64,000 nt of DNA from CAKMZU01 sp965248335 (GTDB lineage Bacteria; Pseudomonadota; Gammaproteobacteria; Pseudomonadales; DT-91), in assembly GCA_965248335.1 (NCBI GenBank), contig CBDFIY010000001.1, positions 248,001 through 312,000 of the forward strand, given 5' to 3'. The notes beneath the pieces are model-generated. The model made no database searches. It had not been told where the DNA came from and saw nothing but the letters and a program-made list of their open reading frames with translations. Made by a program: the position numbers and the translations under genes. Below, in pieces: positions 36,439-43,596 of this stretch (positions within the stretch are counted from its first letter, which is position 1; each line of letters starts with the position of its first letter).

Positions 36439-36742
36439 TATTCCTCACCTCTTTTATCGTACAGACGACGTTTAGGGCTGCATGTGTCGCCATCTTAGAG
36501 AGATTTATTACAGATGGAAGTTTTATATTCAGCCGTGATATTCAAAGATGATATTGAGCGCTAATAGTAAGCCGTGTTTTAATGCGCCTAGTTTTAATTC
36601 AATAACGCCCTATTTTTTGCATTTTTAATAACCTGTCCCGATTCACTTCAAATATTTACATTTTTGTCACTTGACCTATTTCCGCATCACCTTAAAGTAT
36701 GGCTCGATAATTCTAACAATAATAGAAGGTTCTACAATCACC
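36439..36742. other. Intergenic region upstream of the LolA-like gene
   Basis: No gene or repeat recognised. The divergent promoters of the small membrane protein and the LolA-like gene should lie here; I cannot place convincing -10/-35 boxes. Confidence 0.4.
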
Positions 36743-37555
36743 ATGGATAACCTATTCTTTTCAGGTATAAAAACGGCACTTGTTGCATTCACCGTCTTTT
36801 CTATTTTGCAGGTAACCGCAAGCACAGAAGCACTCAGCAGCGCCGAAAAAGGTATGCAGATAGCCTTGGAACAAAAAAATCGCGATCAAGGCTGGGTTGA
36901 TTCGCAGAGCGAAATGAAAATGATCCTTCGATCAGCGAATGGCCGTGAAAACACACGCTTCATTAAACTAAGAAGCCTTGAGATGGCTACTGATGGCGAT
37001 AAATCGCTCATGGTATTCGAGCAGCCTAGAGATGTATCTGGCACTGCTTTTTTAACCTTCTCACATATTGATAAGCCCGATGATCAGTGGATTTATTTGC
37101 CTGCACTCAAACGTATTAAGCGTATCTCCTCAAAGAAGAAAACGGGTTCTTTTATGGGCAGCGAATTCAGCTTTGAAGATTTAAGCTCGTTTGAAATCGA
37201 AAAATATGACTTTACCTTTATCCGTGATGAAAAATGTGGCGAAGATACCTGCTTTATTGTTGAGTCATTCCCCAAAGACCCTTACAGCGGCTACACCAAG
37301 CTGATTTCATGGATTGATCATTCGCATTATCGCGTTCAAAAAATCGAGTTTTACGATAAAAAGAAGTCACTTCTTAAAACCATGACCGTTAAAGAATACC
37401 AGCATTTTGATAATAAATTCTGGCGTCCCGTGCACTCCATTATGGAAAACAAGCAAACAGGCAAAGCGACCGAAATGTTTTGGGGCAACATGCGTTTAGG
37501 TACTGGCCTTAAAGAAGAAGACTTCAGTAAGAATAACTTAAAAAGGGCTAAATAA
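36743..37555 (+). CDS. Outer-membrane lipoprotein-sorting (LolA-like) protein
   Basis: About 270 residues. ATG 36743 begins a signal peptide (MDNLFFSGIKTALVAFTVFSI ... ASTEA); the frame is open from 36671 but that N-terminus is not signal-like. The mature protein has the features of the LolA/LolB-fold family often annotated outer membrane lipoprotein-sorting protein: LRSLEMATDGDKSLMVFEQP, DQWIYLPALKRIKRIS, GSFMGSEFSFEDLSS and FWRPVHSIMENKQTGK. Such proteins usually accompany RND/MMPL exporters in lipid trafficking. Here it overlaps the next gene (TAATG), which encodes an outer-membrane barrel, so the pair forms an operon. The RND partner at 63 kb is separate. Confidence 0.85.
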   Translation: MDNLFFSGIKTALVAFTVFSILQVTASTEALSSAEKGMQIALEQKNRDQGWVDSQSEMKMILRSANGRENTRFIKLRSLEMATDGDKSLMVFEQPRDVSGTAFLTFSHIDKPDDQWIYLPALKRIKRISSKKKTGSFMGSEFSFEDLSSFEIEKYDFTFIRDEKCGEDTCFIVESFPKDPYSGYTKLISWIDHSHYRVQKIEFYDKKKSLLKTMTVKEYQHFDNKFWRPVHSIMENKQTGKATEMFWGNMRLGTGLKEEDFSKNNLKRAK

Positions 37556-38883
37556 TGATGAAGCCCTTTGTAAAAAGGATGACAGGGCTTCTTAGTCTTG
37601 CCATCGCCCCTTTTGGTTTGGCAGAAATCGATGCGTCGGGTTATCTTGAAGCGGAATTCCGGTACTTCCCTTCAAAAGCGCTTTTTGCTGAACAAGAGCG
37701 CTCGTTTTATTCGTTTGCGATTGCACCCGAATTACGCTGGAGCAGTGAAAACGATAATCATCAGGTGACATTCAAACCTTTTGGCCGTGTTGATAGCTCT
37801 GACGGCAACCGTACCCATGCAGATATCCGTGAGTTGTTTTATCTGTATTCAGGTACTGGCTGGCAGATTGAGGCCGGTATTAATAAGGTGTATTGGGGCG
37901 TGGCTGAGTCAGCGCACCTTGTCGATATCATTAACCAAACCGATGTAGTTGAGGCCTTTAATGGCGAAGAAAAGCTCGGCCAGCCGTTGATTGGCTTGGG
38001 GCTTGAAAACGATGCCTTTGGTAATATCGATCTGTATGTATTGCCGTATTTTCGTGAGCGCACCATGACGGCGGGTAATGAGCCTTATCTGATTAGCTTG
38101 AAAGGAAAAGATGCTACCCTACCTATTGATTACGATAATACGCAATATGAATCATCTCAAAGGGATAGCCATGTTGACTTTGCTGCACGTTGGGCGCAAA
38201 GCTTTGATGATCTGGATGTCGCTGTATCCGCCTTTAATGGCACTGACAGAGAAGGCATACCTGTCGTCTCTCAGCTTATCCCCGTACCAAACCCGCAAGA
38301 CCCCATCGGTAGTGTTGAGAAACTCACGCTCTATTACCAGCAACTCACACAAATCGGGCTTGAGCTTCAGTATTTATACGACGATTTAGCGCTTAAATTT
38401 GAGGGTGTATCTAAATACCAAAATACAGGCAATTACCTTTCTTATGTTGCTGGGCTTGAATACACGTTTTCTGATGCAGCACCTTTTGGCCAAGATGTCG
38501 GCATTTTACTGGAATACTTATGGAATAATCGAAAAAATGTAAATATTGCATCGATGAGCCATGATGCACTCAACCTCCCACAAGGGACTCTGGGTTCAAA
38601 CTTACCACTTCCGGGTAATTATTTATCCCCCTTTGAAAACGATATTTTTCTAGGTGCGCGCTTCAACCTCAACAATATTGATTCGACCCAGTTTATTGCG
38701 GGAATTATCTACGACCTTGAGACACAAACGCACATGACCACCTTCGAAGGCTCAACGCGTATTGGTGATAGCATCCGTATTAGCATCAATGCTTATTTGT
38801 TCAATAACGTGGCGGAGGATTCTAGCTTTTATTTCTCCCGTCGTGATGATTTGATTGAATTTAAAACTGCTTGGTATTTTTAA
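37555..38883 (+). CDS. DUF1302-like outer-membrane beta-barrel protein
   Basis: 442-residue protein with a signal peptide (MTGLLSLAIAPFGLA, cleavage before EID) and many amphipathic beta-strand stretches. It ends in Tyr-Phe (TAWYF), the aromatic terminus recognised by the Bam machinery. Blocks such as LREFYLYSGTGWQIEAGINKVYWGVAES-like sequence and LVDIINQTDVVEA are shared with DUF1302-type barrels that go with LolA-like and RND genes. It starts on the stop codon of the LolA-like gene and ends just before a bidirectional hairpin. It probably acts as the outer-membrane element of a lipid- or small-molecule pathway. Confidence 0.75.
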   Translation: MMKPFVKRMTGLLSLAIAPFGLAEIDASGYLEAEFRYFPSKALFAEQERSFYSFAIAPELRWSSENDNHQVTFKPFGRVDSSDGNRTHADIRELFYLYSGTGWQIEAGINKVYWGVAESAHLVDIINQTDVVEAFNGEEKLGQPLIGLGLENDAFGNIDLYVLPYFRERTMTAGNEPYLISLKGKDATLPIDYDNTQYESSQRDSHVDFAARWAQSFDDLDVAVSAFNGTDREGIPVVSQLIPVPNPQDPIGSVEKLTLYYQQLTQIGLELQYLYDDLALKFEGVSKYQNTGNYLSYVAGLEYTFSDAAPFGQDVGILLEYLWNNRKNVNIASMSHDALNLPQGTLGSNLPLPGNYLSPFENDIFLGARFNLNNIDSTQFIAGIIYDLETQTHMTTFEGSTRIGDSIRISINAYLFNNVAEDSSFYFSRRDDLIEFKTAWYF

Positions 38884-38912
38884 AGGCTTAAAGCCCGAAA
38901 GGGCTAAGCCTT
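38883..38912. terminator. Hairpin between convergent genes
   Basis: Arms AAGGCTT..AGCCC and GGGCTAAGCCTT pair over 12 base pairs with a two-base bulge around a GAAA loop, immediately after the barrel gene stop. T-runs are weak, so termination strength is uncertain. Confidence 0.65.
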
Positions 38913-38923
38913 GCTAACCTTCT

Positions 38924-39553
38924 TTACCACTTTTCTCCATTCATCTTTTCTAAATATTCCTGAATTAACTCGTCACTAGTGTCATTCAAACGACTAACAT
39001 CATTAACTGTTTTTCCTCTCCCCGAAAATTCATCCCTATTACTAGCAACTAACGCTAAAACAGTAGAGCCAAATACCGGCCAAAAGTTTTTTGGCACTTC
39101 GGGAAATTTCTCTCTTGCGTTAGCTAGTGACATTTCATTATTATCGATAAAGCCAGCCGCCTCTATATCCTCATTATTGTCATCTCGCCGGCAAGCCAAC
39201 TTAACATCTACGCGCCTTTTACTAGGCGTCATATCAATATACGTTTCTTTTACTGCAGACTCTTCATTGGTAACGGTCGTTACGGCATAGGTTGGTCCAT
39301 CTTTTTTTAAAGATACGGTGATAATGTCGATCGTTGACTGGCAATAATTCGATTCAATTTTGGTAACACCAATGCCAATCTTAGTTAAATGAGGGAATGG
39401 GTCACCTTCTGCATAACACCCCACCCACCCAACAATGAATCCAAAGACGATTATCTGAAGAAGTTGTATATACCCATAGGGATTGGAGATGGGTATATAC
39501 CGATCACCCTTGAAGATGCAAGGGCGTTGGCCGCGCTCGCTCACCCCAATCAC
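38924..39553 (-). CDS. Hypothetical lipoprotein whose start lies inside an ERIC-like element
   Basis: The protein body (about 180 residues) has no recognised family. It has a lipobox-like segment LLQIIVFGFIVGWVGC followed by YAEGDPFPHL, and later a conserved-looking CRRDDNNEDIEAAGFIDNNE. The hydrophobic segment lacks its own start codon and n-region. The only in-frame ATG, at 39553, is inside the ERIC-like repeat 39496-39623, so the first 28 or so residues are translated repeat sequence. Probably the element inserted in or just before the original start. Export from this hybrid N-terminus is doubtful. The gene converges on the barrel gene at 37555. Confidence 0.6.
   Translation of the reverse strand: MIGVSERGQRPCIFKGDRYIPISNPYGYIQLLQIIVFGFIVGWVGCYAEGDPFPHLTKIGIGVTKIESNYCQSTIDIITVSLKKDGPTYAVTTVTNEESAVKETYIDMTPSKRRVDVKLACRRDDNNEDIEAAGFIDNNEMSLANAREKFPEVPKNFWPVFGSTVLALVASNRDEFSGRGKTVNDVSRLNDTSDELIQEYLEKMNGEKW
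39468..39495. repeat. Truncated ERIC-like end
   Basis: TATACCCATAGGGATTGG followed by GAGATGG matches the terminal arm of the ERIC-like repeats and directly abuts the complete copy at 39496-39623. Confidence 0.65.
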
Positions 39554-39623
39554 TTACTGACTGTAAGCTCATGGGGGTTCACTCGCTTGCCGCCTTCTTG
39601 CATCTCCAATTCCGATGGGTATA
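39496..39623. repeat. ERIC-like palindromic element, opposite orientation
   Basis: 128 bp full copy in inverse orientation (starts TATACCGATCACCC, ends TTCCGATGGGTATA). Supplies the start codon region of the lipoprotein gene at 38924-39553. Confidence 0.88.
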
Positions 39624-39739
39624 TGCCCTTAAATTGCCAACGACGACAAGAAAATAATTAAGAAAGTCCCCTAGTATTATTCATATTTTTGCAATATGTT
39701 ACTTGTTGATTGATAGCAACTCTGGATTTTGACCACTTT

Positions 39740-42664
39740 ATGACCTCTCATCCCGCTTTTCGCTTTATCCGCAAAGAAACCATCAGTACGTTGAATGTAA
39801 CTATTGAAGAATACACGCACATTAATACAGGCGCAGTGCATTATCACCTTGCTGCTGACAACCCTGAAAATGTCTTTCTCGCGGGCTTTCGTACTGTGCC
39901 GATGGATCATAAAGGCGTAGCACACATTCTTGAACATACGGCTCTGTGCGGGAGCAAGCGCTTTAACGTGCGTGATCCTTTCTTTATGATGATTCGCCGT
40001 TCGTTAAATACCTTTATGAATGCATTTACCAGTAACGACTGGACCGCCTACCCTTTTGCCAGCCAAAATAAAAAAGATTTCAATAATTTGTTGGATGTGT
40101 ATCTGGATGCGGTGTTCTTCGCCAATCTCAGTGAACTGGATTTTTTGCAAGAAGGGCACCGTGTTGAATTTGAAAAAGCAGACGACCCATCGAGCGACCT
40201 TGTTTATAAAGGTGTCGTTTTCAATGAAATGAAAGGTGCCATGAGTTCTGTCAACTCAACCCTCTGGCAAACGCTGTGCAAATATTTGTTCCCGAGCACC
40301 ACCTATCATTTTAATAGCGGCGGCGACCCTGAATACATTACAGATCTCAGTTACGACGAACTGAAAAGCTTTTATAAGGCACATTATCACCCCAGCAATG
40401 CGATTTTAATGACTTACGGCGATATACCGGCCGTTGAACACCAAACCCAATTTGAAGAAAAAGCCCTTAAGCACTTTGATCGCAGCAGTGACTATATTTA
40501 TGTCGCCAACGAAAAACGTCTGCAAGCACCGATAAAAGTACAGGAAGCTTATGCCTTCGATAGTCCTGACGACGCAGAGACTGCAACACAGCTTAATATC
40601 GGCTGGTTGCTCGGGCAAAACACCCACCTCAAAGATCTCCTTCATGCACAATTACTCAGCTACGTGTTGCTTGAAAACAGCGCCTCGCCTTTGCAAAAAT
40701 ACCTTGAATCCACCGAACTCGGCAGCGCCCCCTCAGCACTTTGTGGGATGGAAGACAGCTATAAGGAATTAGTCTTTGTGTGCGGCATTTCTGGTGCAAA
40801 GGCTTGTGATACAGACCGATTTACGCATGAGGTATTGGCGGTGCTTCAAAAAGTCGCTGATGAAGGGGTGCCGATCGAGCGGCTTGAAGCCATCGTTCAT
40901 CAGTTAGAACTTTCTCAACGAGAAATCAGTGGCGACAGCTACCCTTACGGTTTGCAAATTATTCTAACGGCACTGCCTTGCGTGACGCACCGTGGCGACC
41001 CCGTAGAACTCTTAAACCTTGAGCCGGTACTTGATGAATTGCGTGAAAGCATTAAAGATCCTGAATTCATCAAGGGCCTCGTTCAAACGTTACTGATTGA
41101 TAACCAGCACCGTGTCATCTTGACTGCGGTTGCTGATAAGGGTTTATCGACGAGAAAAATACAGGCTGAGAAAGAACAGCTCAACAAGATAAAGCAAAAC
41201 CTTGATGAGCAACAAGTACAATCCATTATCGAGCAAACCAAGGCACTCAATGCACGCCAATCAGAAATCGATGATCCTGAGAACTTGCCTAAGGTGACAC
41301 TCGCCGACATCCCGGATGACATTACGGTTATTGAGGGAAAAGATTATGAAGAGAACCCCCAAGGTGAGGAGAAACGCCTTGCTACCTATTATCAGCAAGG
41401 TACAAACGGCCTTACCTATCAACAAATATTACTCCCTCTCCCTTCATTGAATGAAGAACAACTTTCCTTACTGCCTTTTTATTGTCAATGTTTAACCGAG
41501 CTGGGCTTTACTGATACCAGTTACCTTGATGTTCAAAATCGGCAGAGCGAAGTTGTAGGCAGTATTCATGCATTTTCCAGCGTCAAAGCGCACTTGGATG
41601 ACGCCCAGAAAGTTAAAGGCTATATGGGGATTTCAGCAAAAGCATTGAATCGACAGCAAGCAGATATGTCAGAGCTGATTCAAGATACCTTAAACAAGAT
41701 TACCTTTACTGAAAAGCAGCGTATTAAAGAGTTGGTCAGCCAAATTAAACAGCGGCGAGAGCAATCGATCACGGGTAACGGCCATATGCTTGCTGCTGCA
41801 ACAGCAGCCAGCACAATGAGCGGGTTAGCCTCTATGACTAACCGCTTATCGGGTATTCCTGCTATCAAAGCCATCAAGGCCTTGGATGCAGCGCTGACAG
41901 ATGACAACGCGTTAGCGCAATACTGCCAATCGTTACAAGCACTGCACGATATTATCAGGGCGCAGCCTTGCCAGTTATTACTGATTTCCGACGCGCCAGC
42001 ACCTGACTCGATCGAGGCCGTACATCAGGGCTTCTGGCAACACACATCAAAAGATCAGGGTTCACTTAGCCTGCCGCCTATGCGAGAAAAAATAAAACAA
42101 GCATGGATAGCCAACACCCAAGTGAACTTTTGTGCTAAAGCCTACCCAACTGTGCCCCTTGAACACCCTGATGCCCCAGCCCTCACTATATTAGGTGGAT
42201 TTTTACGCAATGGCTATTTGCACACAGCAATACGTGAAAAAGGTGGCGCTTACGGTGCGGGTGCATCGCAAGACAATAACTTCGCCTGCTTTAAATTTTA
42301 CTCTTATCGCGACCCAAGGCTTTCTGGTACCTTAGATGATTTTGACAGTGCCATCGAATGGTTAAAAAACAACGAACATACAGCCGATCAACTCGAAGAG
42401 GCAATATTGGGCGTCATCAGTAGTTTGGATAAACCGGCATCACCTGCTGGCGAAGCTAAGCACGCTTATTATTATCAACTATTCGGTCAAACGCCTGAAA
42501 AACGCCGTGCTTTTCGAAAAGCGATTTTGGCAGTGACATTGGATGATTTAAAAAATCTTGCTGATACCTATTTTACCGCTGATAAGGCTTCTGTCGGTGT
42601 GATCAGTTCAGATGCATTTGAAGAAGAGCTAAAGGCGTTGAACCTCGACATTCTTATCGTCTAA
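39740..42664 (+). CDS. M16C-family zinc metallopeptidase (presequence-protease type)
   Basis: A large peptidase of about 974 residues that degrades peptides within a closed chamber. Seen: the inverted zinc-binding motif HILEH (about residues 62-66 from this start), GVVFNEMKGAM with the third ligand Glu, and EKGGAYGAGASQDN in the second half, the R/Y-type substrate-binding loop. Length and motifs match the PreP / M16C group. The first start is a TTG at 39710; ATG 39740 gives a normal N-terminus (MTSHPAFRFIRKET). No signal peptide, so cytoplasmic. The stop is immediately followed by the ATG of the first crcB gene, indicating co-transcription. Confidence 0.9.
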   Translation: MTSHPAFRFIRKETISTLNVTIEEYTHINTGAVHYHLAADNPENVFLAGFRTVPMDHKGVAHILEHTALCGSKRFNVRDPFFMMIRRSLNTFMNAFTSNDWTAYPFASQNKKDFNNLLDVYLDAVFFANLSELDFLQEGHRVEFEKADDPSSDLVYKGVVFNEMKGAMSSVNSTLWQTLCKYLFPSTTYHFNSGGDPEYITDLSYDELKSFYKAHYHPSNAILMTYGDIPAVEHQTQFEEKALKHFDRSSDYIYVANEKRLQAPIKVQEAYAFDSPDDAETATQLNIGWLLGQNTHLKDLLHAQLLSYVLLENSASPLQKYLESTELGSAPSALCGMEDSYKELVFVCGISGAKACDTDRFTHEVLAVLQKVADEGVPIERLEAIVHQLELSQREISGDSYPYGLQIILTALPCVTHRGDPVELLNLEPVLDELRESIKDPEFIKGLVQTLLIDNQHRVILTAVADKGLSTRKIQAEKEQLNKIKQNLDEQQVQSIIEQTKALNARQSEIDDPENLPKVTLADIPDDITVIEGKDYEENPQGEEKRLATYYQQGTNGLTYQQILLPLPSLNEEQLSLLPFYCQCLTELGFTDTSYLDVQNRQSEVVGSIHAFSSVKAHLDDAQKVKGYMGISAKALNRQQADMSELIQDTLNKITFTEKQRIKELVSQIKQRREQSITGNGHMLAAATAASTMSGLASMTNRLSGIPAIKAIKALDAALTDDNALAQYCQSLQALHDIIRAQPCQLLLISDAPAPDSIEAVHQGFWQHTSKDQGSLSLPPMREKIKQAWIANTQVNFCAKAYPTVPLEHPDAPALTILGGFLRNGYLHTAIREKGGAYGAGASQDNNFACFKFYSYRDPRLSGTLDDFDSAIEWLKNNEHTADQLEEAILGVISSLDKPASPAGEAKHAYYYQLFGQTPEKRRAFRKAILAVTLDDLKNLADTYFTADKASVGVISSDAFEEELKALNLDILIV

Positions 42665-43084
42665 ATGCTCACTTTTTTTAATGTCATTATGGTATTTGTG
42701 GGCGCTGCCTTTGGTGGTATTGTTCGTTTTAGCTTTAGCGAATTCCTTAAAGCAAAAACGACCTTGCCAGGCTGGTGCGCTATTTTTTGCGCCAACCTGC
42801 TCGGCAGTTTTATTATTGGCGCAGCCTTCGGTGTGCTAGCACAAATACCTGAATCTCATGCACATCTCACCTTGAATGAGATCTCCGACAAGCTTGGCTA
42901 TGCATTGCTCATCACAGGGTTCTGCGGCGGATTAACCACTTACAGCACATTTTCTTTAGATAACCTTTTTTTGTATTTTGAAAAAAAGTGGGCTCAACTT
43001 GCCTTTAATATGCTCGCCTCCATCAGTTTATGTACTTTAGCTGCATGGATAGGATTCGTTGTATTTGGGGATAAGCCTCTATGA
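42665..43084 (+). CDS. crcB: CrcB/Fluc fluoride channel subunit 1
   Basis: 139-residue inner-membrane protein that exports fluoride ion. Seen: four hydrophobic helices, GAAFGGIVRFSFSEF at the start, FCANLLGSFIIGAAFG (the conserved Asn/Gly-Ser pore region) and GFCGGLTTYSTFSLDN (the TTYSTF signature). It begins directly after the M16C stop and overlaps the second crcB gene by ATGA. Paired crcB genes usually encode the two subunits of a heterodimeric channel. No fluoride riboswitch is visible upstream. Confidence 0.9.
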   Translation: MLTFFNVIMVFVGAAFGGIVRFSFSEFLKAKTTLPGWCAIFCANLLGSFIIGAAFGVLAQIPESHAHLTLNEISDKLGYALLITGFCGGLTTYSTFSLDNLFLYFEKKWAQLAFNMLASISLCTLAAWIGFVVFGDKPL

Positions 43085-43590
43085 ATTTTTTTTCTACAGC
43101 GCTTTTTGTTGCCGCAGGTACAGGTTTAGGCGCGATAACCCGTTACCTCATTAGCCTTATTTTTTTAGAGATGAAAGGTATTGAAAGCTTTTACCCCGTA
43201 CTGGCCATCAATATTATGGGCTCGTTTCTAATCGGTGTCGGATTTTGCTGGATGGAAATTCGTTTTCGTCGCGACGGAGGCAGCCGCTTAGCAGATACGC
43301 CCTTAAAGAAAAACTTCCTGAATCATCTGGGTTTATTCGAGAAAGATGCAACGCTACCTCTCGTTGATCATTTCCAATCAAATCAGAAGCTGCAGTTCCT
43401 TTCCGGTTTTTTTCTAACAGGTTTTTTAGGCGGATTTACGACATTCAGCAGTTACTGCTTGCACAATGTTCAACTCTTCCATACAAATGCGTTGCTTGAT
43501 CTCTGTATCAACCTTATTACGACCCCTTTGCTTGCTACCTTAGCTGTTTTTCTAGGTGCTTACATCGCAAAGAAGAACTTCGTAGACTGA
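43081..43590 (+). CDS. crcB: CrcB/Fluc fluoride channel subunit 2
   Basis: 169 residues with GTGLGAITRYLISLIF, INIMGSFLIGVGFCW and GFLGGFTTFSSYCLHN, all CrcB signatures. It is longer than usual because of about 40 hydrophilic residues between the second and third helices (RFRRDGGSRLADTP ... LPLVDHFQSN), probably a cytoplasmic loop. The ATG overlaps the stop of subunit 1, so the two are translationally coupled. Confidence 0.9.
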   Translation: MNFFSTALFVAAGTGLGAITRYLISLIFLEMKGIESFYPVLAINIMGSFLIGVGFCWMEIRFRRDGGSRLADTPLKKNFLNHLGLFEKDATLPLVDHFQSNQKLQFLSGFFLTGFLGGFTTFSSYCLHNVQLFHTNALLDLCINLITTPLLATLAVFLGAYIAKKNFVD

Positions 43591-43596
43591 AAGCAT

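Noticed and set aside
42600..42664. Fluoride riboswitch ahead of crcB
   Set aside because: The crcB genes follow the peptidase gene with no intergenic space and no riboswitch-like fold was seen ahead of the operon.
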